12,356 bases of DNA from CAYLZO01 sp964387775 (GTDB lineage: Bacteria > Chloroflexota > Anaerolineae > JAAYZQ01). This document shows, piece by piece, positions 5,597 to 12,356 of this stretch; positions within the stretch are counted from its first letter, which is position 1; every line of letters begins with the position of its first letter. Made by a program: the position numbers and the translations under genes. The stretch spans positions 1 to 12,356 of the forward strand of contig CAYLZO010000162.1 of assembly GCA_964387775.1 (NCBI GenBank). Reading direction: 5' to 3'. The notes beneath the pieces were generated by a model. The model was given only the letters and a program-made list of their open reading frames with translations, did no database searches and was not told the DNA's origin.

Positions 5597-5722
5597 GGGG
5601 GGGGAGGCTAGAGTTGTCCCCCCCCTCACCCCAACCCGGCCAAGACCCTAACGACGTGTCTCCCCAGGGGGGAGAGGGAGCTTGCCCCCCTCCCTTGGGG
5701 GAGGGGCTGGGGGAGGGGGAAA
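5597..5722. repeat. GC-homopolymer palindromic repeat (REP-like), three hairpins
   Basis: Three perfect dyads occur in a row: G8 (5597-5604) with C8 (5618-5625); TCTCCCC (5659-5665) with GGGGAGA (5669-5675); CCCCTCCC (5687-5694) with GGGAGGGG (5699-5706). The CCCCTCACCCCAACCC and CTCCC..GGGAG style is that of dispersed intergenic repeats common in GC-rich genomes. It lies exactly between the damaged antitoxin start and the 3' end of the synthase-like remnant, so it marks a rearrangement joint. Confidence 0.6.
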
Positions 5723-5759
5723 GCTGTACCGCAGGTGCATTTTCGTTCTTGGCGACGCT

Positions 5760-5843
5760 CCCCCCCAACTGCTACATGCGCCCCGCCCAACACAGCCAAC
5801 AATTGGCGCAGGACCTCTGGCAGCCCACGCCGGAACTCGTAGA
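5760..5843 (-). pseudogene. Spermidine-synthase-like remnant, 3' fragment beyond the insertion
   Basis: On the minus strand, from the target duplication onward, the frame reads YEFRRGLPEVLRQLLAVLGG. When the 308-bp element and one copy of CTCGTAGA are removed, this follows directly on TDDRPFF from the other fragment to give DDRPFFYEFRRGLPEVLRQL. That is the expected pattern of membrane-bound spermidine-synthase-like proteins, where a DDRPFFY motif precedes a further membrane segment. Similarity fades before the GC repeat at 5722, so the 3' end is lost. The upstream fragment is at 6152-6509. Confidence 0.6.
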
Positions 5844-6159
5844 GTATTTGTTTACCGGGTTGCGGGCTTGTGCCGCCGCGCCATTGAACCACTGAGACAC
5901 TGAAAATGCTGAGGCCACTGAGCGCCTGTCTCCATCAGGAGAATAGCTATCCGCATCCGGCGAACTGTAACGCTCAGAGGGCGCCGGCCGAGTAGCCTCC
6001 CCAGGGCGCGTATTGAGCCATGCGCCCGGTTTCTCTTCGATGGGATTCTCAGACAGCCTCCGAGAGCAGATTGGAGTCAGACAGGGCGTTCAGTGAAATC
6101 AGAGCCTTCAGTGTTTTCAGTGGTTCTAGGGTTGGTGCGGTAAACAAATACCTCGTAGA
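5836..6159. mobile_element. MITE-like insertion with 8-bp target duplication
   Basis: The element proper is 5844-6151 (308 bp). Its ends are perfect 14-bp inverted repeats: GTATTTGTTTACCG at 5844-5857 and CGGTAAACAAATAC at 6138-6151. Both sides carry the same 8-bp direct repeat CTCGTAGA (5836-5843 and 6152-6159). Inside the ends, a second inverted pair of about 45-50 bp, built from ACTGA-rich units beginning GAACCACTGA, lies at 5886-5933 and 6073-6126 with some mismatches. The roughly 140 bp between hold no ORF, so it is non-autonomous. Removing it restores the reading of the interrupted gene, which is independent evidence. The transposase family is not assigned; 8-bp duplications are made by several IS families. 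Confidence 0.8.
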
Positions 6160-6509
6160 AGAAGGGGCGGTCATCGGTGGTGGGCGATACGTCGGCCCGA
6201 GCAAAGCCCTCGACCAGTTGCTGCAGCGTGGTTTGTCCGTTGATAAGCGCCGAAAGCGGCGGACGCTCGTGGACGTGGGGCACGAACAGGGGGATATGGC
6301 CCGCCTGCTCGATGGCTGGCGCCCAGAAGCTCCTCGGCGGCCTCAGGGCTGACCGGGTCCCGGTATAGGATTAGCAGTGGTCCGCGGAAGGGCGACTGCT
6401 CGGAGAGGAGCCTGGGGTCGAGCAGAACGACCATGCGCCTCGTTGCAGCCACCTCGTCGAGTCCCCGCTCGCGCAGAGCGGTGACAGCAGTCGTAAACGC
6501 CCGGATCAT
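6152..6509 (-). pseudogene. Spermidine-synthase-like membrane protein remnant, frameshifted 5' fragment
   Basis: The first segment reads MIRAFTTAVTALRERGLDEV, then RMVVLLDPRLLSEQSPFRGP, LLILYRDPVSPEAAEELL. The frame then shifts near 6322-6324 (a GGG run on the minus strand). One frame over it continues APAIEQAGHIPLFVPHVHER, PPLSALINGQTTLQQLVEGF, ARADVSPTTDDRPFF. This is the middle-to-late part of large spermidine/spermine-synthase-like membrane proteins. The normal N-terminal half is absent: the fragment begins right after the stop of the SWIM gene at 6520. It is thus truncated at both ends, frameshifted, and split by the element at 5844-6151. The single-base shift could also be an assembly error, but the insertion and truncations would still make it dead. 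Confidence 0.6.
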
Positions 6510-6519
6510 TGGGCATGGT

Positions 6520-7449
6520 TTACTCCTGTTCCTCTGTCTCGCCCGCTCCTGGAGCCTCGGCAAAAGCGATCTGGATGGCGCGCAGCGTCACGCCGTCATA
6601 GGCCCGCGTCAGTTGGGCGCGAAAACTCGGCCCATCCCACTCTGGCAGGTTGGGCACGCCCAGACGCTTGAGCAGCGCCATCTCGACCGTTGGATAGGCG
6701 ATGTCAAACGCCAGGTTTTCCAGCCCTGCGCCAATGTTCCAGTAGGTCTCCAGGCACTCGTCCAGGGACGGCGCTTCTACCGCTTCTACCGCCTCAGGGA
6801 CGTAGGCCGGCGGGGTGGGCTCCGCCTCGGCGGCCCGGCGCTCGCGCAGCGCGGCGATGACCTGCTCCTGGCTCCGCCCGCGCAGCTCAAAGAGCAGAAA
6901 GGGGTCCTCGTCAAAGCGTTCGCCCAGCAGGTAGTAGACGGCGGCGACGTGTTTGCAGGGATTGGCCCAGTCGGGACAGGAGCAGGCGGTGGTCAGGTCG
7001 CCCCGTTTGGCGGGAAAGAGCGGTACTTTGACCGCCTGAAAGACCTCTTCCACGTCGGGCGGCATCTCGCCGTTGAGCAACTGGGCGGCAAAGATGGCCT
7101 GTTCGGCCAGGGTGTGGAGCACCGTCTGCCATTGGCGGTCGCTGAGCGGCTGGAGCTGGATCTTGACCTTGTAGGGTGTGCTTCGCGAACCCTGCACCCG
7201 CGAACTGACCTGGCCGGGTTTGACGTCGATGTCCATCACCTGCCCCCGCCGGGCGTAGCTGCGCCCCCGGCTCAACCGCGCCGAGTCCATCAGCGGCTTG
7301 AGGGCCGCGATCCAGCGGTCGGCCCACCAATTCTTGACAAACTTGCCCCGCTTGCTCCTGGCTTTGATGCCATCCTCGACGTCGATGGGGCGCGTGTACT
7401 CGTAACTCGGCCAATAGTTGTCATAATAACTCTTGCGCCGTTTGGCCAT
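6520..7449 (-). CDS. SWIM zinc-finger protein, partner of the SNF2 ATPase
   Basis: A 309-residue soluble protein. The SWIM finger is at residues 156-167, CSCPDWANPCKH, with ligands Cys156, Cys158, Cys165 and His167 (pattern CxC..CxH). The N-terminal part has a basic, aromatic start (MAKRRKSYYDNYWPSYEYTR) and the WWADRWIAALKPLMDSARLS plus RGRSYARRGQVMDIDVKPGQ motifs typical of SWIM proteins encoded beside SNF2 ATPases. The C-terminal part (about 200-309) is acidic and unassigned. The ATG lies 3 nt after the SNF2 stop, with GGAAGGAG inside the last codons of that gene, so the two are coupled. SWIM fingers bind DNA or proteins; I infer that it targets or regulates the ATPase on DNA. The exact process is unknown. 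Confidence 0.88.
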   Translation of the reverse strand: MAKRRKSYYDNYWPSYEYTRPIDVEDGIKARSKRGKFVKNWWADRWIAALKPLMDSARLSRGRSYARRGQVMDIDVKPGQVSSRVQGSRSTPYKVKIQLQPLSDRQWQTVLHTLAEQAIFAAQLLNGEMPPDVEEVFQAVKVPLFPAKRGDLTTACSCPDWANPCKHVAAVYYLLGERFDEDPFLLFELRGRSQEQVIAALRERRAAEAEPTPPAYVPEAVEAVEAPSLDECLETYWNIGAGLENLAFDIAYPTVEMALLKRLGVPNLPEWDGPSFRAQLTRAYDGVTLRAIQIAFAEAPGAGETEEQE

Positions 7450-7452
7450 TGC

Positions 7453-10400
7453 TCACTCCTTCCGCAGGCTCATCAGATCCCGCAGCTCGTCGGTGCTCAA
7501 CTCGGTCAGCCACGCTTCGCCGGCGCCGATGACGCTGCGGGCCAGCGCCTTTTTGCTCTCGATCAGCTCGTCGATCCGCTCCTCCAGGGTGCCGGCGCAC
7601 AGGTACTTGTGGACCTGCACGTCGCGCGTCTGGCCGATGCGGAAGGCGCGGTCGGTGGCCTGGTCCTCGACGGCCGGGTTCCACCAGCGGTCGTAGTGAA
7701 AGACGTGGTTGGCTGCCGTCAGGTTCAGGCCCGTGCCGCCGGCTTTGAGCGACAGCAAAAAGATAGGTGGCCCGTCGCTGCCGCTGGCACGTTCGCTTCG
7801 CTCGGTGCAGGCCTGGAAGCGGGCCACCATCCGGTCGCGCTGCTTCTGCGGCGTGCCGCCGTGGAGAAAGAGCACCTCGACGCCAAAAAGCGACTGCAGG
7901 TGCGCCCGCAGCATGTGGCCCATTTCGGCGAACTGGGTGAAAACCAGCGCCCGGTCGCCGACCGACAGCGCCTCCTCCAGCATCTCGCCCAGGCGGTCCA
8001 GCTTGCCCGAGCGGCCCGGCAGCGCCGAGCCATCGCCCAGGAACTGGGCCGGGTGGTTGCAGACCTGCTTGAGCCGCGTCAGCGCGCCGAGCACCACGCC
8101 CCGCCGCTCGATGCCCTCCTCCGCCGACTGGATGCGCTCCAGCGATTCGTTGACCACCGCCTCGTAGAGCGTGGCCTGTTCGGCGGTCAGGTTGCAATAG
8201 ACCTTCATCTCCAGCTTGTCGGGCAGGTCCTGGATGATGCTCGGGTCGGTCTTGACCCGGCGCAGGATGAACGGCCCGACCAGGCTTTTGAGGCGCCGGG
8301 TGGCATCGCGATCCTGGTAGCGCTCGATGGGCAGGGCCAAGTCGCGGCGAAAGCCGGCTTGGGAGCCCAAAAAGCCGGGGTTCAGAAAGTGCATGATCGA
8401 CCACAGCTCCGACAGGCGATTCTCGACCGGCGTGCCGGTCAGGGCGACGCGGTTGGCGGCCGGCAAGCGCCGCACGGCCTGGGTCTGTTTGGCCTGGGGA
8501 TTCTTGATGTTCTGCGCCTCGTCGAGGATGACGTCGCTCCACTGCACCTGGGCCAGGTCGTCCACGTCGCGGCGGGCCAGGCCGTAGGTGCTGATGATCA
8601 CGTCGTGCTCGGCGGCGACGGCCAGGAATTCTTCACCGCTGGCCCGGTCACCGCCGTGGTGGATCATCACCCGCAGCCCGGGGGCAAAGCGCCGGATCTC
8701 GCGCTGCCAGTTGCCGACCACCGAAGTGGGGCAGATGACGAGCGCCGGGCCGAGTCCGTTCTCGGCGGCGGCCCGCTCGCCCAACAGCAAGGCGATGGCC
8801 TGGATGGTTTTGCCCAGGCCCATGTCGTCGGCCAGACAGGCGCCCAGCCCCCACTTGCGCAGGAAGGCCAGCCACGAGTAGCCGCGCACCTGGTAGGGCC
8901 GCATCTGGCCGACAAAGCCTTCGGGCGGCGGCAGCTCGGCCAGGTGGTCGCCGGCACGCAACTCGGCCAGCAGGTCGTCCAGCCAGCCGGAGGTCTCGAC
9001 GCCGTGCAGCGGCAGCCCGTCGACCTGGTCGCTGGCGCCGAGGGCCAGGCCCAGGGCGTCGCGCAGCAGCATCTCGTGCCGTTTACGCTTTTTCTCCCAG
9101 AAGGCGATGGCCGCCTCGATCTGCTCAGGCTGGAGCAATACCCACTGGCCGCGCACCTGGACCAGGGGCATTTTCAGCGCCGCCAACCGCTCGAACTCTT
9201 CGTGGCTCAGGGGCTCGTCGCCCAGGGCCAGCTCCCAGTCGAAGCGGACCAGCGAGTCCAGGCTGAGGATGCCACTGCCGACGATGCCGTCTGCGACGGT
9301 AGCCTCGGTTTTGAGCTTGGCCCGCACGCCCAGCCGCGCGCCGGGCTTGTCCCACCAGGGCGGCACCAGCACGCCAAAGCCGCTGCCCTTGAGCAGGGCG
9401 CCGACCTCGCGCAGGAAGGCGTAGGCTTCATCCACGGTCAGGGGGCAGGCTTCGGGGCGGGCGGTGCGCAGACTCCTCATAATCGGCGGGAAGAGGCGGC
9501 CGGCCAGCCCCAGCCCGGCTAGCAGCCGCTCCTGGGCGCCCTCGAATTTGCGGTTGAGAAAACGCAGCGTGCCGCCCCGGGCGCTCCACACCTGTTCGGC
9601 GGGAACCAGCAGGCTGGGATCGTCGCTGGCCTGGAGCAGGTAGCGCACCGTCCAGTCGGGGGTGCGCACCTGCCCGGTCTCAGCATCCACCTCCGGCGGT
9701 TCCAGCCGGAAGCAGAGGCGGAAGGCGGCCTCGGCCTCGCCCCGGAGCTGGCCCATCCAGGCCTGCCAGTCGTCGAAGAAGCGGGCCAGGCCTTGCCCTG
9801 AGAGGTCCGAAGGGTCGCGGCGCTGTGAGATGGGCACCTCAATTTGGTTGTCGTCGCTCCACAGGGCCGACCACCAGGCTCCGGTCACACCCTGCGGCGC
9901 TTTTCGGCGGCGGTCCAGGCTGGCACGGCCCCAGTCGCGGACGGCGCGGTCGACCAGGTGCTTGAGGAAATCGTCCAGGAGGGCGTGGGGCAGGTGCGCC
10001 GCGCCCGCCTCGGGTGCTGCGTCCCCATCGAACAATGCCCGGCAAACCGGGGGCATGGCCTGGGCCAACGCCCGCAGCCGCGCCCGGTCGTTGGGATCGC
10101 TCAACACCGGCAGCCAGGCGGCGCGGTATTGCCCCTCATTTTCGATCATGCCTGGCAGGTATTTGTGTTGGGCCAGCAGCTCCAGCCCCAGCTTGGCGAC
10201 CAGGCTCCAGTAGCGCAGATCGGCGCCCCATTGACGACCGCTCGCGGAACCGGCTGGCAGGGCGACCAGCAGATCCAGCGCCGAAAGCACGTCCAAGGCC
10301 AGGCCGCTCACCTTCCAGGGCGAGAGGCGCGGCCCGGCTTCTGCCGGCTCGGCCTGGTCTGCGACCAGCCAGGGTGGCAGCAGCGGCGCTTCCGCCGACG

Positions 10401-10617
10401 AGGACAGCAGGATCGTCCGTGTCGTCAGGGAGGTGTTAGCCCCGTCGAGGTGGGGCACCAGGCGGGCCAACGTCGTTCGCAGCGCGTCCGGCGGCGCGGC
10501 GTGGGGATGCGGCGGGATGCGCGGCTTGCGCCCGCGCGGTCGCGGAGCCGGCTCTGACGCCTCGCCCCAGACAAAAAAGACGTTGCTGTGCCAGCTTCCG
10601 TGTAGCATCAAGTTCAT
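7453..10617 (-). CDS. SNF2-family DNA-dependent ATPase (HepA/RapA-like)
   Basis: A 1054-residue protein. The N-terminal half (about 1-560) has the layout of bacterial SNF2 proteins carrying the DUF3670/SNF2_N_2 region (LLKGSGFGVLVPPWW at 409-422). The ATPase core follows: motif I DDMGLGKT 597-604, motif II DEAQ 699-702 (instead of DEAH), motif III TGTP 727-730, then the C-terminal RecA lobe with SLKAGGTGLNL 956-966 and QATDRAFRIGQ 986-996. All core motifs look intact, so it should couple ATP hydrolysis to translocation on duplex DNA. A short insert, ACTERSERASG (936-946), sits in a surface loop between RMVARFQ and PPIFLLSLK and comes from a dispersed repeat. The ATG at 10617 has only a distant AAAGGA; the in-frame ATG at 10608 is possible. 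It is the first gene of a two-gene unit with the SWIM protein. Confidence 0.92.
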   Translation of the reverse strand: MNLMLHGSWHSNVFFVWGEASEPAPRPRGRKPRIPPHPHAAPPDALRTTLARLVPHLDGANTSLTTRTILLSSSAEAPLLPPWLVADQAEPAEAGPRLSPWKVSGLALDVLSALDLLVALPAGSASGRQWGADLRYWSLVAKLGLELLAQHKYLPGMIENEGQYRAAWLPVLSDPNDRARLRALAQAMPPVCRALFDGDAAPEAGAAHLPHALLDDFLKHLVDRAVRDWGRASLDRRRKAPQGVTGAWWSALWSDDNQIEVPISQRRDPSDLSGQGLARFFDDWQAWMGQLRGEAEAAFRLCFRLEPPEVDAETGQVRTPDWTVRYLLQASDDPSLLVPAEQVWSARGGTLRFLNRKFEGAQERLLAGLGLAGRLFPPIMRSLRTARPEACPLTVDEAYAFLREVGALLKGSGFGVLVPPWWDKPGARLGVRAKLKTEATVADGIVGSGILSLDSLVRFDWELALGDEPLSHEEFERLAALKMPLVQVRGQWVLLQPEQIEAAIAFWEKKRKRHEMLLRDALGLALGASDQVDGLPLHGVETSGWLDDLLAELRAGDHLAELPPPEGFVGQMRPYQVRGYSWLAFLRKWGLGACLADDMGLGKTIQAIALLLGERAAAENGLGPALVICPTSVVGNWQREIRRFAPGLRVMIHHGGDRASGEEFLAVAAEHDVIISTYGLARRDVDDLAQVQWSDVILDEAQNIKNPQAKQTQAVRRLPAANRVALTGTPVENRLSELWSIMHFLNPGFLGSQAGFRRDLALPIERYQDRDATRRLKSLVGPFILRRVKTDPSIIQDLPDKLEMKVYCNLTAEQATLYEAVVNESLERIQSAEEGIERRGVVLGALTRLKQVCNHPAQFLGDGSALPGRSGKLDRLGEMLEEALSVGDRALVFTQFAEMGHMLRAHLQSLFGVEVLFLHGGTPQKQRDRMVARFQACTERSERASGSDGPPIFLLSLKAGGTGLNLTAANHVFHYDRWWNPAVEDQATDRAFRIGQTRDVQVHKYLCAGTLEERIDELIESKKALARSVIGAGEAWLTELSTDELRDLMSLRKE
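7791..7813. repeat. Dispersed short repeat, copy inside the SNF2 gene
   Basis: The plus strand reads GTTCGCTTCGCTCGGTGCAG followed by GCC, translated on the minus strand as ACTERSERA. It matches the style of the copy at 12065-12089 (TTCG.TTCGCTC..GCAGGCC). It is carried in frame in a loop of the helicase. Confidence 0.5.
9789..9814. repeat. Dispersed short repeat, degenerate copy in the SNF2 N-terminal half
   Basis: On the minus strand this reads CCTTCGGACC then TCTCAGGGCAAGGCC, similar to the copy at 12065-12089 (CCTTCGGCTTCGCTCAAGGC, AGGCC). It encodes DPSDLSGQGLA (268-278) in frame. The match is partial, so this copy is less certain. Confidence 0.35.
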
Positions 10618-10653
10618 CGCAGGGTTCTCTTGTCCTTTGCCGAGTTTCGAGTC

Positions 10654-10674
10654 TTTGATGGCTGACCCATCAAA
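10654..10674. promoter_or_regulatory. Perfect dyad TTTGATGG-N5-CCATCAAA
   Basis: 8-bp arms at 10654-10661 and 10667-10674 around CTGAC, 37 nt upstream of the SNF2 ATG. In RNA it would form a hairpin in the SNF2 leader; in DNA it could be an operator. It has no T-run after it on either strand. Confidence 0.5.
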
Positions 10675-10675
10675 T

Positions 10676-10697
10676 CTATGCTATCAGTATAGCACAG
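10676..10697. promoter_or_regulatory. Dyad CTATGCTAT-N4-ATAGCACAG over a minus-strand -10-like box
   Basis: 9-bp arms with one mismatch (inner TGCTAT/ATAGCA perfect) around CAGT. On the minus strand it contains TATACT (10690-10685), with TACACA 17 nt upstream, a weak promoter candidate for the SNF2-SWIM unit. A dimeric regulator bound here would block that promoter. It starts 1 nt after the 10654-10674 dyad. Confidence 0.45.
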
Positions 10698-10739
10698 ATG
10701 GGCGCCGTTGTGTAGTCAGCGATAGCGATTCACATCCCC

Positions 10740-10768
10740 TTGAGCTTGGAGACAAAATCGGCTATAAT
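10740..10768 (+). promoter_or_regulatory. Sigma70-type promoter of the histidine kinase operon
   Basis: TTGAGC (10740-10745), a 17-nt spacer, then a perfect TATAAT (10763-10768). Transcription would begin near 10775, at a small GGCGGG/CCCGCC hairpin (10774-10790), leaving a leader of about 50 nt before the kinase ATG at 10825. Confidence 0.7.
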
Positions 10769-10824
10769 GCTCAGGCGGGCAAGCCCCGCCAATGGTGAGC
10801 TGTGATGGAGCCGGGGGAGAAACG

Positions 10825-12054
10825 ATGAGCGCAATCGTTGCACGCACATTGAACCTGGGCCTCGCCGGCGACCTGCTCCTGGCCGTGCTGGTCGTCATCG
10901 ACCTGGTGTTCGCCTTCACGCTGCCGCCGGGTGTGCTACACCTGGGCGAGTACGTGGCCCTGGCGGCGGCCAGCCTGGGTTACATCCTGGTCGGCATCTA
11001 TGGCTGGCGGATGTGGACCCAACCTCGGGCCGGATCGGAACGAGGCAGGTCGCCCGGCGCGGCGCTGGGCTACTTTGGCGCCCAGCTCGCCCTTGGCGCC
11101 TTTATCGTCTATTGGGGCTATGGCAGCGCCTGGCTGCTGCTGCTGCCCCTGGCCAGCCAGAGCATCGAGCTGCCCCGGCGCGGGACGCTGGTCGTGTGCT
11201 TGCTTCTGGTGGCCATCATTGCCTTGCCCGGCCTCTTGCCAGCACGTTTGCTCGCCTCCGGCTTGGTCCAGGCCGAGGCGGTCGCCGCCGATACCTTTTG
11301 GGCCGCCCTCGAGTTTGCGATGGCCATCGTCTTTGTCCTGTTGTTTTCCGAGGTGGTCGTGCGCGAGCGCCAGGCGCGGGCCGCGCTGGATGAAGCCCAC
11401 CGCCGCCTGGGCGAGGCCCACCAACGACTGGGTGAGTACGCCGTCCAGGTGGAGGACCTGGCCACGGTCCAGGAGCGGAACCGCCTGGCCCGCGAGATCC
11501 ACGACAGTCTGGGCCATCACTTGACCGCGATCCACATCCACCTGGAGGCGGCGCGCACCTTCCTGGACGATCAGCCGCATCAGGTCCTTGACGCGTTGGG
11601 CGTAGCGCAAACACTCACTCAGGAGGGACTGGCCGAGGTCCGTCGCTCGGTGGCCGCTCTGCGCGCCTCGCCGTTGGAGGACCGCTCCCTGCCGGAGGCC
11701 CTGGCCTCGGCGGCGGACGAGTGCCGCCGGGCCGGCCTGCCCACCGATCTGGTGGTGACGGGATCGCCGCGCTCCCTCTCGCCGGCGGTCAAACAGGCCC
11801 TCTTTCGGGCTGCCCAGGAGGGGCTGACCAACGTACGCAAACACGCCCAGGCCAGCCAGGCTGGCGTCACATTGGACTACGGTGCCGGGTTGGTGACGCT
11901 GACGATGTGGGATGACGGCGTGGGGACTGTGGAAGCGGACGGCGGCTTTGGTCTGCTGGGCGTGCGCGAGCGGGTGCACCTGCTGGGCGGCCGGGTAGAG
12001 ATCCGCACCGCGCCGGGAGAAGGATTCATGCTGCACGTGGAGGTGCCGGGATGA
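10825..12054 (+). CDS. Membrane sensor histidine kinase, HisKA_3 (NarL/DesK class)
   Basis: A 409-residue kinase. Residues about 12-178 hold five or six membrane helices with short loops, so the signal is probably sensed in or at the membrane rather than by a large outer domain. Residues about 178-215 form a coiled linker (ERQARAALDEAHRRLGEAHQ). The phospho-acceptor is His226 in LAREIHDSLGHHLTAI. The HATPase_c domain shows the N box QEGLTNVRKHA (Asn336), the DDGVG G1 box (363-367) and the GGFGLLGVRERV G2 box. The start at 10825 is chosen for GGGGGAG 5 nt upstream; an ATG at 10792 in the same frame lacks a site and lies in the leader hairpin region. Its TGA overlaps the next ATG as ATGA, so kinase and regulator are co-translated. 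The stimulus is unknown; a DesK-like membrane-state sensor is possible. Confidence 0.9.
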   Translation: MSAIVARTLNLGLAGDLLLAVLVVIDLVFAFTLPPGVLHLGEYVALAAASLGYILVGIYGWRMWTQPRAGSERGRSPGAALGYFGAQLALGAFIVYWGYGSAWLLLLPLASQSIELPRRGTLVVCLLLVAIIALPGLLPARLLASGLVQAEAVAADTFWAALEFAMAIVFVLLFSEVVVRERQARAALDEAHRRLGEAHQRLGEYAVQVEDLATVQERNRLAREIHDSLGHHLTAIHIHLEAARTFLDDQPHQVLDALGVAQTLTQEGLAEVRRSVAALRASPLEDRSLPEALASAADECRRAGLPTDLVVTGSPRSLSPAVKQALFRAAQEGLTNVRKHAQASQAGVTLDYGAGLVTLTMWDDGVGTVEADGGFGLLGVRERVHLLGGRVEIRTAPGEGFMLHVEVPG

Positions 12055-12356
12055 GCCGACGAACCCTTCGGCTTCGCTCAAGGCAGGCCATTCGGATCTT
12101 GCTGGTGGATGATCAAACCCTATTCCGCGAGGGGCTGCGCACGCTGCTCTCGTCACAACCTGACCTGGAGGTGATCGGAGAGGCCGGCGACGGCGAGGAG
12201 GCGCTGCGCGAGGCCGCCCGGCTGCGACCTGACGTGGTGTTGATGGACCTGCGCATGCCGCTGCTCGACGGCGTGGCCGCCACGCGCCGCCTGCGGGCCG
12301 TCCAGCCCGAGTGCCGCGTCATTGCCCTGACCACGTTTGACGACGACGAGTACGTC
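12051..12356 (+). CDS. Response regulator receiver domain, NarL/LuxR type (partial at window end)
   Basis: The first 102 codons are present. The receiver domain starts at IRILLVDDQTLFREGL (acidic pair Asp20, Asp21), has the phospho-acceptor Asp66 in VVLMDLRMPLLDGV, and Thr94 in VIALTTFDDDEYV. The conserved Lys and the expected LuxR-type helix-turn-helix output domain lie beyond the window, so the class is inferred from the partner kinase and the FREGLRTLL and FDDDEYV signatures. Residues about 4-13 (RTLRLRSRQA) are encoded by a dispersed repeat at 12065-12089, giving an odd basic N-terminal extension. A later start is not evident because the kinase stop overlaps ATG 12051. Confidence 0.9.
   Translation, partial: MSRRTLRLRSRQAIRILLVDDQTLFREGLRTLLSSQPDLEVIGEAGDGEEALREAARLRPDVVLMDLRMPLLDGVAATRRLRAVQPECRVIALTTFDDDEYV
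12065..12089. repeat. Dispersed short repeat at the response-regulator start
   Basis: CCTTCGGCTTCGCTCAAGGC followed by AGGCC. In the minus direction it would read as PALSEAEG, a well-known translation of short dispersed repeats in several bacterial phyla. Related copies are at 7791-7813 and 9789-9814. Confidence 0.5.

Noticed and set aside
5597..5722. CRISPR-like or tandem repeat array
   Set aside because: The units are hairpins of differing sequence without equal repeats or spacers; they fit a REP-like palindromic repeat.
6433..9522. 1029-codon open frame on the plus strand opposite the SNF2 and SWIM genes
   Set aside because: The minus-strand products carry full SNF2 and SWIM motifs; this frame is low-complexity and has no ribosome site or domain.

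Overview
The window is GC-rich DNA with tightly packed genes and dispersed short GC-rich palindromes. The gene content suggests a member of Chloroflexota (Anaerolineae/Caldilineae-like): a divergent NO-reductase-type haem-copper enzyme, a SWIM/SNF2 gene pair, a stand-alone threonyl-tRNA editing domain, vapBC and a NarL-type two-component system. That taxonomic call is inference from style and content, not a search.

Region 1 (1-4620, mostly minus strand) is the most interesting part. After a decayed serine-recombinase tail (2-about 165, plus strand) comes a minus-strand gene set that reads, in transcription order: a DUF438/hemerythrin/PAS protein (4404-3175), a DUF1858/DUF2249 protein (3162-2647), a possible 42-codon ORF and a perfect 20-bp dyad, a 34-residue one-helix membrane peptide (2448-2344), a cupredoxin-like subunit II (2341-1919) and a 12-helix haem-copper oxidase/NO reductase subunit I (1904-264). 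Strong ribosome sites and gaps of 2-14 nt join most neighbours. The catalytic subunit keeps five of the six invariant histidines but has Asp280 where the helix-6 metal ligand His should be. Subunit II has lost both CuA cysteines and the first CuA histidine. This fits a non-canonical NO reductase or related HCO that does not take electrons from cytochrome c through CuA. The hemerythrin/PAS and DUF1858 partners fit nitrosative or redox sensing. Paired CRP/FNR-type dyads lie upstream of the set.

Region 2 (4400-6516) is a scrapyard: a formiminotransferase-cyclodeaminase N-terminal scrap fused in frame upstream of the DUF438 gene, a truncated threonyl-tRNA editing-domain ORF, a vapBC pair whose antitoxin seems to have lost its start codon next to a GC-rich palindromic repeat, and a spermidine-synthase-like pseudogene. 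The pseudogene is interrupted by a 308-bp MITE-like element with 14-bp perfect terminal inverted repeats and an 8-bp target duplication. Removing the element restores a sensible protein reading across the junction.

Region 3 (6520-10617, minus strand) holds an SNF2-family ATPase followed, 3 nt on, by a SWIM zinc-finger protein. An intergenic region with two dyads and a clear sigma70-type promoter then leads to region 4 (10825-12356, plus strand): a DesK/NarL-class membrane histidine kinase overlapping by 4 nt a LuxR/NarL-type response regulator cut by the window end. A dispersed short repeat appears three times, inside the SNF2 gene twice and inside the start of the response regulator once.
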